DNA of 64,000 bases from Sanguinoderma infundibulare (lineage: Eukaryota; Basidiomycota; Agaricomycetes; Polyporales; Polyporaceae). Position 1 is the first letter of the stretch. The number at the start of each line of letters is the position of its first letter. Location: positions 434,001-498,000 of the forward strand of contig JAVLRN010000004.1 in NCBI GenBank assembly GCA_032821775.1, given 5' to 3'. The notes below the pieces were generated by a model, which saw only the letters and a list, made by a program, of their open reading frames with translations, had not been told where the DNA came from and did not search any database. The position numbers were made by a program, and so were the translations under genes. This document shows, piece by piece, positions 33,300 to 43,174 of this stretch.

Positions 33300-33960
33300 C
33301 TTGCACGACAGACGGGTGGTCCGCGAGCTTGAGCTTGACGGTGCCGTGGATTCCGAGGGCTTTGTATGACGGTCGTCGACGTCTAGACTGAGCTTCACGT
33401 CTCGAGGAAGACATTCAGCGCGCCCTCGACCTCGAGGAGAAACCCAGGCTTAGTCTTCACGAGGCGTGCTTCTGGAGTGTCTTCCAGGAGCCGCACTATA
33501 GTACGCTGTGAGAGGATGCCATGAGGCTATGGGTAAACTAAGCGCACCGTGGAGCAGCGAGTTCAAGGACAACATCGCAGCGATGGGGACTTCGGACTCC
33601 AAGAAGGAGCCTAAGTGCAGCACGACCGTCTACGCGAAGTCCGCTCGCCCTGTCCTGCTCGACGGACGGCATAGGAGGGAGCGGTCCAAGCCCAAACGAG
33701 TAATTGGCATCACCTCGTCGATCTCCTCGATCTTCAACTTGTCAAGAAAATTGGACGTACCAGAAACAGGCCAAGCAATCGGCCTATATCCCCATGCCGA
33801 ACGCTAGGTCTTGCCCCCCCCCTCAGCACAATCCATCAGCGGCATCCACACAGTATCGTCCTAGGACGTTTGCAAGACCAGTGACAGGGGCTACTTCGCT
33901 GCGCCGCCCACGAGCCGCATTGTGGACGCCAAGAGGACACCGTCGTGCTCCTCGATTCCA
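33300..33960 (-). pseudogene. second gene family, relic 2 (inverted)
   Basis: The minus strand matches the family piece at 32010-32260: MRLVGGAAK followed by a stop where the first relic has KLLSLVLQ, then RPIAWPVSGTSNFL as against RRIAWPVFGTSDFL. Beyond it lies a stretch reading KLKIEEIDEVMPITRLGLD. Several stops interrupt it. With relic 1 it forms an imperfect inverted pair about 1.5 kb apart. Confidence 0.45.
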
Positions 33961-34367
33961 ATATCCCAGACTCTCGGCCTCTCACGATCGAGCCCTCTCC
34001 GTCAGGAAGTCTCCTGTTCGCCGCAGAGCCCAATGAGGCCCACGACGACGTCCTCGCGCAGTTGCAGGCCGTTACCGCGCGCCAGAACGAGCGCGACATG
34101 TTCCACGACACGGCCGACCTCCGCCAACTGATGCACGCCGCGCTGCAGACAAACAACGACGTCGAGATGATCCGCATCCTCCAAATTTGGCGCGACGAGA
34201 TGCCCGAGGCGATCAAGGCCCTGCAACGCGCCCTCGAGGAGGAAGTCGAGCTCGAGAGCCTTGAGGACGAGGCCGTCCTCGCCGCCGCCGCCGACGTTGG
34301 AGGACGGAAAATGATCGCCCCGAAGGTCTCCGTCAGTTCCTCGCTCTCATTGCGGACCTGGGCGTAG
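33945..34367 (+). CDS. unknown helical protein fragment
   Basis: A 140-codon frame has strong protein character: VLLDSNIPDSRPLTIEPSPS, LLFAAEPNEAHDDVLAQLQ, DMFHDTADLRQLMHAALQ, NNDVEMIRILQIWRDEMPEA, IKALQRALEEEVELES. The second half is a long amphipathic helix, probably a coiled coil. It starts at the same point where the inverted relic at 33300-33960 ends, so it may be the 3' piece of another gene joined by rearrangement. No domain is recognised and no good start codon context is seen. Confidence 0.4.
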   Translation: MLLDSNIPDSRPLTIEPSPSGSLLFAAEPNEAHDDVLAQLQAVTARQNERDMFHDTADLRQLMHAALQTNNDVEMIRILQIWRDEMPEAIKALQRALEEEVELESLEDEAVLAAAADVGGRKMIAPKVSVSSSLSLRTWA

Positions 34368-34399
34368 AGCTTCTCAGTTTTGTCGTAGCCCAGGCTGCT

Positions 34400-34987
34400 T
34401 GAAAATTAACTGCATGAGTAACAAGGATGCGGACGAGGATGGCATGGGAGAAGACTTACATACTAGCACGAGGGACTCAGCTTACCGGACCTTGCCCCTT
34501 GTCGGCAAGGCTCTTAACAACGTTGTGCGCGATCGTTCTACATCTTGCTGGTTTCCAGAGGAAGATCGAGCCGGTGTGTGCATGGAGGTGACGAGTGGCA
34601 GGCGTAAGTACTACGGCAAGCCTGGCAGTGGGTCGACCTCGGGTGGCCACGAGGGCGCTGATTCCCACGACTACAATGAACTTATTACTTTGATTTACAC
34701 GCGTTCACTGCCAATGTGAAGCGGAATTTCAGTGGGTGGCTCGGAGTCCGCCAGTACTGGTCTCATGCTGAATGCACGGTCTGTGACGTCGATATACTTC
34801 ATGATGCTTGTTTAGATAGCAGCAACAGATTACTGGGACCTTTGACGGTAGCGAGATCGTTCGACCGCATCTTGGATGAAGCACGTGACGAGCAGTCCCC
34901 TCGTCTCCCCACGGCGGCGGGGCCTGTTGGAAACAATCGATCTCCCGTCTTGTCCTCGACCACCGTATTCTCGTTACACCGCTGGCA
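34400..34987. other. intergenic region upstream of a plus-strand F-box copy
   Basis: The only ORF (34399-34719) overlaps shadow frames and is not supported. The right part should hold the promoter of the gene starting at 34988. Confidence 0.4.
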
Positions 34988-36863
34988 ATGTCCTCCACAA
35001 CTCATGACCCACGCTTCTGTTCACTACTTCTCTCGCTCCCCTCTGAGCTACAGATCGCCGTACTCTCAAAGCTGGACATTCCAGATCTTGTAGTATGCCG
35101 CAAGGTGCGAAGCTTCATCTTCGATCTCCCTCATCTCATCGCTTTGTAACAACGCTCATTCATTAGGTCTGCCGCCAATTGCGGGACGTCGCCGATGTTC
35201 CTGCTCTGGAACTGAAGCGCGAGCTCAGCTATGTATCTATGGTCGACGGACCCCTCGAAAGCAACGGCGCATCTGTGTCAGAACGCCTGGACGCGCTCAG
35301 GGCGTACCAATCAGCATGGCGCTCCTCCTCTTTGACCCCGGACAATACACCCTACTTGGTTCACCATTCGTGGCGTGTAGATTCGTATCACAGCATGGCG
35401 TTAACTTTCAGCGGAGGTTTCTTTGCAACTATAGTGGAGCCCGATCATCTCGAGCTGTTCCGTCCAGCATCAACTATCAGAGGCATCAAGGAGGAAAAGC
35501 GAACGTACGACTTGCGCTCGCTGCGGATATTTGTCCACAATGCTATTGTGGATGCATGGCAGGACCTGCTGGTAGTACAGGGAGAACCGATTGGTGGTCT
35601 GCCGCAGTGCGTGTCAACGGTCCGGTACCCCACGTTTAAGGGCTAATCTATTTTCCCAGAGCTACTGAATGTCACGTTCTTTCTTTGTCTGACGAGGTTG
35701 CAACACATCATCCGGCAAGTCAGCAGCCTACTTTCATTGTCGGCCAGTGGAACTATCGAGTGCAAGTGCAGGGCGACCTGATTGGCTCATGCTCAGGCAT
35801 CTGGAACGTGACGTTGGGAATTCGGAACTGGAAGACTGGTGCGATGGTCTACCTCTGGGTAAGTTTACCCTCTGTTTTTGAAACCATAACACTATTCATG
35901 ACATGTCTCGCAGTTCAATGATTCTGGGGATATCCAGTTCTGCTTTCTCGACGACAGACATATCCTCGTCCTCACACCCGACGGCATAGCCGTCTGTAAA
36001 ATCGATCCATGCCTTCCCGTCGCGGATCCTCTTCCTCCTCATGACGCACAATACCCTCCTCGCTCTATCCTTGTCCTTCGCTTGCCGCCCATCAGGGAGG
36101 ACAGGGTGCTTGTCCCGATTGGCATCGAATCACGGCTCCCTTCACAATGGACCCACGACGCCCCACTATTTCATTACGACTCAGCCTCGACAGTCTTCGC
36201 GATGTCTTACTCAGTGCGAGTACCCAACTCCGACACATCCCAACGTTTCCTCCTTCTCGTGCCGTTCGCCACGTTCGCCAGCCACCTCCGGTCACTCGGA
36301 CCTCCTGCGCCGCATCCTCATGTCCTCGACTGGGCAGCATGGGGTCCCCATGGAACGCGGCTTGTGCCTCACCGGAGGCCGGGCCCCAACATCTCCGCGT
36401 TCGGTCCCAAGTGCGCCCTGTCCTGGCTCGAGACAGCCAGGGACGTCAACCCGCCTGAGCGCTACAACGTCTTCGTGCTCGAAGTCCACTCGTGCGCAAA
36501 GTCGAGGCAGGCCCCAGACGACCCGGACGTCGTCGCTGGGCGAGAGTTCTTCGAGCTGGACGAGGTCATCGCTTCTCCTGAGTCCAAGGGATTGGATGGC
36601 AGGACGCCAATTCGGACGGGCCTGCCGGTCAGCGTGACGTGCATTCCGGTGGAATACAGGTTTCCTGCAGACGACCATATATCTCCGACATGGTTCGTGC
36701 TGATGGACGACGGCGTCGCTTTCCTCGTGAGTTGCTGTCCTTCCTGGTTTGAATGCGAACGTGCAGAAGGGAACCTACCGAATCTGACGTTTCTGCGCTT
36801 TGCCGCTCTTTCTAGACACAGGGCCGTAGGCCACCCTATCCCGTTTTGACATGCTTTCTTTGA
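34988..36863 (+). CDS. F-box array member, intact reference copy
   Basis: Five exons (34988-35104, 35167-35606, 35660-35858, 35914-36726, 36816-36863) join exactly in frame to 538 residues, so I use this copy as the model for the family. Residues 1-39 are the F-box exon (MSSTTHDPRFCSLLLSLPSE, LQIAVLSKLDIPDLVVCRK). Exon 2 starts VCRQLRDVADVPALELKREL and includes LTFSGGFFATIVEPDHLELF and STIRGIKEEKRTYDLRSLR. Exon 3 has LSLSDEVATHHPASQQPTF, VQVQGDLIGSCSG and GIRNWKTGAMVYLW. Exon 4 has FCFLDDRHILVLTPDGIAV, FLLLVPFATFASHLRSLGP, LDWAAWGPHGTRLVPHRR, SAFGPKCALSW and ASPESKGLDG. Exon 5 encodes TQGRRPPYPVLTCFL. It is one of two plus-strand members. Confidence 0.85.
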
Positions 36864-37479
36864 GCATGTCGGATGTTCGATAGGACTCGTGCTGCGCTCC
36901 GTGGACTCCAGGATGCCATCGTGAAGTGTTGTATGTACGACCAGCACTTCGTCGGATCGCTAGCAGGAGGCCAGACCGTGGGACCCGTTCGAACACCACC
37001 CCATGTACGTCGGTAGCGATAGCGATGCACCGGTCACGTCAGAATGGTCAAGAGTTCGACCGGCAGTGGCTCTGTCACTGTCCAAGATATCAATGAATAG
37101 AGACGTCGACGTACACCCGCCGTGGAGGCATAGGAGATATTGAACGTTCGGGACATTTCAGTGTCGATGACATGTACATGGGTACTGTTGTGAATAGGTC
37201 CACAGACGACAAGTGTGGGGGCCAGGGACGCGCTTCGCTGTCATCTCCGCAAATTAGTGATATCCGCATACCAAACTCTGAATGTTACCAAACTTTAGAC
37301 GGCAAAATGTTTTCGAGAGTGAGAAGTGAGCAGAGGCGTGCCGCTCGTCGCTTTGGGCTCACTATTGACCGTTCGGTCCCCTCCAAGGACGTCCCCATGC
37401 ACGCTACCCAATGGTAGTGTTCGAACTTCCACCACAATCATTATCAGTTACATCGTACATCGTGATGAATAGTGTCTCG
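36864..37479. other. intergenic region with the shared downstream flank
   Basis: The first 150 bp matches the downstream flanks of the F-box copies ending at 19865 and 25194 (in the orientation of each gene). The rest has no supported gene. Confidence 0.5.
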
Positions 37480-37985
37480 TAAAGTCATCCGAGCCTCGCC
37501 ACCGTAGTAAGCAAAAGGAAAGACGCGCCGATTTTCCTCGAGCACCATACTGGAGGGTCAAGATGATGCCTTGGCTGCGGCGGACGTCGAGCGACGCGAG
37601 GTGTCGGACTCCAAACAGGAAGTACAGGTATGTCTCCGGGTAGGTACTATATGTAAGGAACTTGACGTCGGAGCAGCTGACCGGGAAATGCTTAGGGTAT
37701 CCTCGGGGTGTTTGTGAAGCAGGTGCTGCCGAAGGCTTGCGCGCGGGAAATGATTGACATTCTCATGGATATGCCAAGGTGGCTGTTGTATGTGAATTGA
37801 TAAGCTCTACTGCGAATGATTGCGGATGGAAGTTCAAAATCGACGGCTTCGCGTGGGGCATGTGGTAGATACATAAATCGACAGAATGACCAGAATGACA
37901 TGCGCGACAGTGGGCACTGAGGCAGACGGAGGAGTACAAACGTAACAGCCATGTACACTGTCAGGAGGTCACTTTCAAGGCACTA
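37480..37985 (+). pseudogene. second gene family, relic 3 (3' end only)
   Basis: From about 37590 the sequence follows the 3' part of relic 1 (32530-32930): the GTATGTCTC intron start, GGTATCCTCGGGGTGTTTGT against GGCATCTTGGAGACGTTCGT, the AAATCGACGGCTTCGC and ATCGACAGAA blocks, and the CAGACGGAGG block. It ends abruptly at about 37985, where truncated F-box exon 2 begins on the other strand. Confidence 0.45.
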
Positions 37986-38262
37986 CAAAGATGCGTCGTC
38001 GTTTGGTCCATGAGCATAGATGCGTAGCTCAGCTCACGCTTCAACTCCAGAACGGGAACGTCGGCGACGGCGCGCAGTTGGCGGCAGACCTGATTCACAC
38101 CGTTATGAAACGCACAGGCGATGAAGGTCAGCATGAGTATCGCACCTTGCGGCATGCTGCGAGATCTGCTATGTCGAGGATTAAAGGTACAACGAGTTGT
38201 AGCTCAGAGGGGAGTGAGAGAAGCGGCGAAGACAAGCGCAAGTCGTGAATGGAAGAAGACAT
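37986..38262 (-). pseudogene. F-box array relic, N-terminal end only
   Basis: Start ATG at 38262 (MSSIHDLRLSSPLLSLPSEL, QLVVPLILDIADLAACRKV), a recognisable intron 1, then exon 2 (VCRQLRAVADVPVLELKREL, SYASMLMDQTTTH). Similarity ends at about 37990, where the sequence turns into the second gene family. The F-box has changes at conserved positions (LVVPLILD). Truncated and surely inactive as an array-type protein. Confidence 0.7.
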
Positions 38263-39078
38263 TATGTGCGGGTGGCGCGCGGATCCAGTGACGATGTCTG
38301 CCAGATATGTCCAGCCTCGTTGATGACTTTGTGAGCTCGTACGGCGAGAACACAGAGACTTGTACTTGTAGGTTAGCCTAGGGCCCGGCGAAACCGGGGG
38401 CAGATGCGACAGCGAACTTTCAGACAGGCGAGCTCAGTTGTCGCGCGGCGACTTGCTGTGCTTCTGTGTCTAGTTGAGCGGTGCCCGTGTTGTGCGCTCC
38501 TTCCTAACATGGTATTCAGCAAACGAGAAGGGTGCGGCGTGCGAGCATAAAATGTGACATAGAGCGAGATGAGCTGCGCGAGCGTGCAACAACAATGGTG
38601 ACGGTCGAGAGAGAAAACTGCGTCGAGCACAAGCGCTCGTCGATGCGATCAGATCTCGCAGTGTAATACAAAGTCCAACCTATTATGTAGCGCCGACCTT
38701 GCCCGCAACCACACTCAAACTGCCCTGTGACTCGGCTTGCGCATATTGGTAGTGACCTGAGGCTCCGGTTGCGGTGGAGGTTGCCGAGACCTGGAACCAA
38801 AGACGCTACAAGGATCCGAGTTGAGAGGCTGATCCGACATGTTGTCTGAGAGGGCGGGCAATACGGCATTAGATTAACAAGGGCCGCGCCGTGAGATTCG
38901 GCTTCATCAACAAGAAATGTCGGTTGTTTGCATCGTCCGACGTTGAACCGTACCGTGTCACCGCACTCACTGTTCTCCGTCTCGAACACACAGATCGCCA
39001 CTGTCTCCCGGTGTTGCGAAACGATGTAAATTGAGATATGTACTCGCGCGAAAGGACAACAGTCGTGAGAGAAGGTGC
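38263..39078. other. intergenic region, no supported gene
   Basis: A 191-codon minus-strand ORF spans part of this stretch but overlaps the downstream flank of the F-box copy ending at 39079, and part of it (38890-39030) recurs at 27330-27480 without keeping a frame. I treat it as non-coding. Confidence 0.45.
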
Positions 39079-40921
39079 TCAGACGAAGCACGAAAGGACG
39101 CGATCAGGAGGCAGTGGATCGTGAGCGCCAGGTGTGAACATAGTCTGAAAATCAGCACGTCAGACATGACCGCTCGTGGAACGCCTCCGAACAGCTTACG
39201 GTTACAACCACACCGTCGTCCGCGAGTAAGATCCGATCCCGACGTCTCTCCTCCGCCGACCACTGAACGGCGTCCATCCCGGGGATGCGCGTGACAGTGA
39301 TAGGCACGCTCGTCCGGACCACACCATCGACGAACTCGGAGCCGCCTACGACCTCGTCCAGGTCAAAGAACTCCCGGGCCGCGATGAGATCCGGGTCGTC
39401 CGGAGCCTGCCGTGACTTCGCGCACGGGTGGACTTGGAACACGAAGACGGTGTAGTCTGGATATTGCCCGTCATCGCGCTCGCAGCACATTGCGCACCTA
39501 GAGCCGAAAGCGGAGATGCCACTTGAACCCAACCTTGACTTCTGCCGATAGCGCAGAAGCCGTGTTCCGTGAGGACCCCATTCAGACCACTCGACGACGA
39601 GAGGGTGAGAGCCGAGGGGTCGAGGGGACCGAAGTCGGTTGGAGAATGTGGTCAACGGCACCAGAAGGAAACAATCTTTGTGTGAGTGGGATGGGCCTTT
39701 GGCATCCCATGTTACTAGGAAGGAAACAACGATGACTGTCGAGGCAGGATCGTGGCGAAATAGAGGGCCCTCGTCAAGGTGTGAAGGGATACGCGAGCAG
39801 CCAAAGTAGTTCGGGATATATCTTGCACCCTCTACGATAGGCGGGAAGCGGAAGGTAAGGATAGAACTCGGAAAGTCTTGGTGTTGTACGTCGCCGTGGG
39901 GGGGAAGGGGATGAACCGCGTGGAGGGCTGGATCAATCTGACAGATGATCAAGCCATCGTAGGTGAGGAGAAGAACATGCCGGTCATCCAGGAAGTAGAA
40001 AGCGACAATTTCGAAGTGCGTTGTTTGAGTGTACCGCTAGAGGGAGTATTAGTAACGCTAATATTGCGGAAGCGGGATGCGAACTGACGGCGACGAGAGC
40101 TCCAGTCTTCCAATTCCATATGTACAGCCTTTTGGGTGGTACGCTGTAGCACATGCCAAAAAGGTCGCCCTGGACTTTTAACTCGGACCAGCCCATTTGA
40201 CCCTCCCCGATCGTGAAGACTGGCAGATGACAGGCCGGATGTTGGGCTAGAGTGTTGTGGGAGAGGGACAACGGATGACATACGAGAGTTCTGAGAAAAT
40301 GCGTTAGCCAGAAAGCAAGAGATATTTTCGACACTTACTGGCCGTCACTTCGCAGCACGCCGATCAACAGAATGAGGTCCTGCGATGGGTCTACAACAAC
40401 ACGCCAGACATCGCACTGGAGGGAGCCCGTATCGTACGTCCGCGTTTGCGCCTCGATGCCTCTAATCGATGACGCTGGACGGAAGAGCTCTAGATGTGGA
40501 TGTGCTGTGCTTGGGAAGAAGGATCCGCAGACGTCCAGAAAATCGCGTTGTAGAGAGGGTGACTCGTCGACGGTCAAAAACGAGGTGCGCCAGGCTGATT
40601 GATACGCTCGAAGGGCGTCCAAGCGTTCGGAAACAGGTGGGCCGCTTGCTCCGCTAGCACCGTCGAGCATGGACGCGTAGCTCAGCTCGCGCTTCAGCTC
40701 TAGAACGGGCACATCGGCGATGTCGCGCAGTTGGCGGCAGACCTGACTGACACCATTACAAAATGCACATGTACAGGCGATGAAGGCCAGATAAGTTATC
40801 GCACCTTCCGGCATGCTACGAGATCTGCTATGTCGAGCTTTGAAAGTACAGCAACCTGCAGCTCCGAGGGGAGTGAGAGAAGCGGTGAAGACGAGTGCAA
40901 GTCGTGAATGGTGGAAGACAT
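39079..40921 (-). CDS. F-box array member, apparently intact
   Basis: Start ATG at 40921 (MSSTIHDLHSSSPLLSLPSE, LQVAVLSKLDIADLVACRKV). Exon 2: VCRQLRDIADVPVLELKREL, SERLDALRAYQSAWRTSFL, HLELFRPASSIRGIEAQTR and QDLILLIGVLRSDGQ. Exon 3: TLVCHPLSLSHNTLAQHPAC, KVQGDLFGMCYSV and LYIWNWKTGALVAV. Exon 4: RYTQTTHFEIVAFYFLDDRH, then CFLLVPLTTFSNRLRSPRP, VVEWSEWGPHGTRLLRYRQ, SAFGSRCAMCC and VRTSVPITVTRIPGMDAVQW. Exon 5 ends PPDRVLSCFV, stop at 39079-39081. Its frame is open where the related copy at 15338 lost one T. It forms a subfamily with the copies at 15338 and 27518 (LRSDGQ, TRIPGMDAVQ). Confidence 0.8.
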
Positions 40922-41215
40922 TGCGCGAGTGGCCGAGCCTGGACGATGTCGTTGGAAGGTAACAACTGGGCAACAAACGAGATAAGTAACAAGTGCAACC
41001 TCGTCGTGGGAATCAGCACTTACTTAAGCGCGGCTCGCAGACTCCGAGTCGGACCGCACTGCGTCTTCTTCCTGTCCTCCTCATTCACGGGCCTAGTTCA
41101 GCTCGTCACCTCCACCAATTTACTGGCATCGTCGTCGTCGTTCCATGGATGCACGGTTCAGATCGAATGCTTTGATGAGAGCATTGTTGGCACGGTTGTG
41201 GACTGACGACCAAGC
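40922..41215. other. promoter side of F-box copy, no other gene seen
   Basis: Intergenic DNA upstream of the minus-strand gene starting at 40921. The short plus-strand ORF at 40895-41206 is not supported. Confidence 0.4.
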
Positions 41216-42914
41216 AAGGGCGGTTCTGAGCTAAGGACGACGATCGCGAGGTTCAAGACGAAGACGGACACCCTCGTTGGGTACGATGCCACGTTCTTCA
41301 CCTGTCTCGGGATTTTCTGAGTGCAGCTCGCGGGTATCGCGGCATCGAAGCTCCTCTCGCAGCTCGTGAAGGCGTCGAAGGAGGGACTGTCGGGCTTACA
41401 TTGGTGCTAAGGGTGGGGCTGTGGTACATTGCGGGCTTGGTGTTCGGTATGTTTGCATTTCTTGACGAATTGAAGATGTAGGTGATTGAAAAAGCAGCAT
41501 AGTCCGCCGCTTCCGCTCGCTCGCTCGCACGCATACCCTCTCCAGCGCGTCCGTCTACTTCACCAATGCCATGCCTACTATTCCTGCACGGGAGCCCATC
41601 AATACTGAGGTTCTGCGACCCTGAACGATGAATGGCCGCGAGTTTCGAGAAATAGACAAGCACTCTCCTCGGATACAACACTCCGTACATCTTCCACCTC
41701 GACATCATCAAGATGTCCCTCACGGGCAGCGCGACGTCTGAGTCGAAGCTCCCCTCACCAGCATCCAAGGATGGCAATGTCGGGCTCATCGTGATAGATT
41801 GCGCCGAGCGCGGGGACTCTGGGTCTGGAGCGGGGATGTAGGGAATGCGAGTCTGTATCTTGTATGTATCATTCCCTTGGCCGGTTGAAGGTGACGGGCA
41901 TTGACGAGGCATGATGCCAGTTGCGTGCATGCATGTCAACGGGCGTGGTAGCGTGAATTTGAAACTTGCCAATAGAAGCCTGTATAACGTTTCCTTTGAG
42001 TACGTATCCCAGTACCTGCGAGTTATGAAGGTGTCGGACTGATTTCTGTGGCAGACGCGAGCGATCTCGACCGAAACGACTGGTGGTCTGCCCATCTGCG
42101 AGGACGACCCGAACCATTACGATGCTCCGTCTAGCATTTTTGGAGGGAGGCACTGGCAGCTGCTGTACACGTCGAGATCCATCCCCTTGGGAACCGTGAA
42201 TTCGAGAACATGTCGATCAGCGCTGAGGGACCCGTCCGTGCAGCGCTCAAGGGGGACGTCGAGTACGGCCAGTGCGGCAAAGCACGATCAGCGTCGTCGT
42301 ACCTGTTGCCCTTACCGAGATCGGCACACGGGAGAAGCGATGACCGGGGAGCGCCCGAGGGAACGTACTTGTCCGAAAAGAACGCAGAACTCGCAGTGTC
42401 CCCATCACCACCTCCATCCCAACCTTTGTTCTGGGGGTCGCCCTACGATGGTCCTACGTGCAACGTGCTGCGTCAATACCGCCTCGGTAAGTGGCCATAC
42501 AAGCTTGACGAACTTCTCGTGAAATCCTCAGGCTCGCCATCGTCCCAGGACGGAAGGCACGAAGAGGACGATTTCAATCGTAAGTCGCTGCGTGTATGTG
42601 CATCGTGTATTTACTTGACTTGCAAAGCAATAATGGTAGATTTCGCTCCTGGCTCGCACCGCCGGGGATCACGTTCCATGGACATGCGCAGGGCTGTCCG
42701 GTTCACATCATCGATTATTGAAATTCGCCATTCGACTTCGCAGTATGGGTTTGCGCAGCTTCGACAGCGACCGTGGTACAATGCGCTACTCCATAGTCCG
42801 CGCATGCCTTCGAGTGTTGACAGCGTCACCCGGAGTCTCCGCAGCAACATACGGTTCGGCGGGCGCATGAACGTCGAAATTTCCGAGGCAGCCTGGTTCA
42901 ACAGCAAACATTGA
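41216..42914 (+). pseudogene. second gene family, relic 4 (longest, broken)
   Basis: The 5' part reads SELRTTIARFKTKTDTLVGY and DATFF, matching SKQRDELPRFKKRTGTIVAY and NTVFF of relic 1, then VQLAGIAASKLLSQLVKAS. At about 41650 a second similar block occurs (TSTLLGYNTPYIFHLDIIKM, SLTGSA), interrupted by stops. Further right an open frame from 42210 gives MSISAEGPVRAALKGDVEYG and later PSSVDSVTRSLRSNIRFGG. The pieces need several frame changes. The gene seems to have contained a repeated unit and to be decaying. I do not recognise the family. Confidence 0.4.
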
Positions 42915-43174
42915 GGTCTGGTGTGTCAGCGGCAAGATGCGAGGTGAGTCCTGCCCATTGGTCCAGTACCTATATGCTTACAGCCACGACTGACCGTCCC
43001 TGAGCCTCATCATTTCCAAAAGACTTAGCGGCGGTGTTGCTTCACGCCTCCTCCCTCGTCCTGCGGAAATCCTGCGCCGCTGCACATGCATTCACTGCTG
43101 TTGATCCCGTTCGTGGATAAAAGGGTTCAGGTGGGCCATCATTGTCGTCCACATCCCCTCTTTTCTCATTCACC

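Noticed and set aside
33704..34036. A plus-strand ORF sharing QKQA.QSAYI.(V/M)PNARS with the opposite strand of 32010-32462
   Set aside because: Both are antisense shadows of the second gene family; the coding sense is the other strand in each case.
38516..39091. A 191-codon minus-strand ORF as a gene
   Set aside because: It overlaps the last exon and flank of an F-box copy, and the part repeated near 27.4 kb does not keep the frame.
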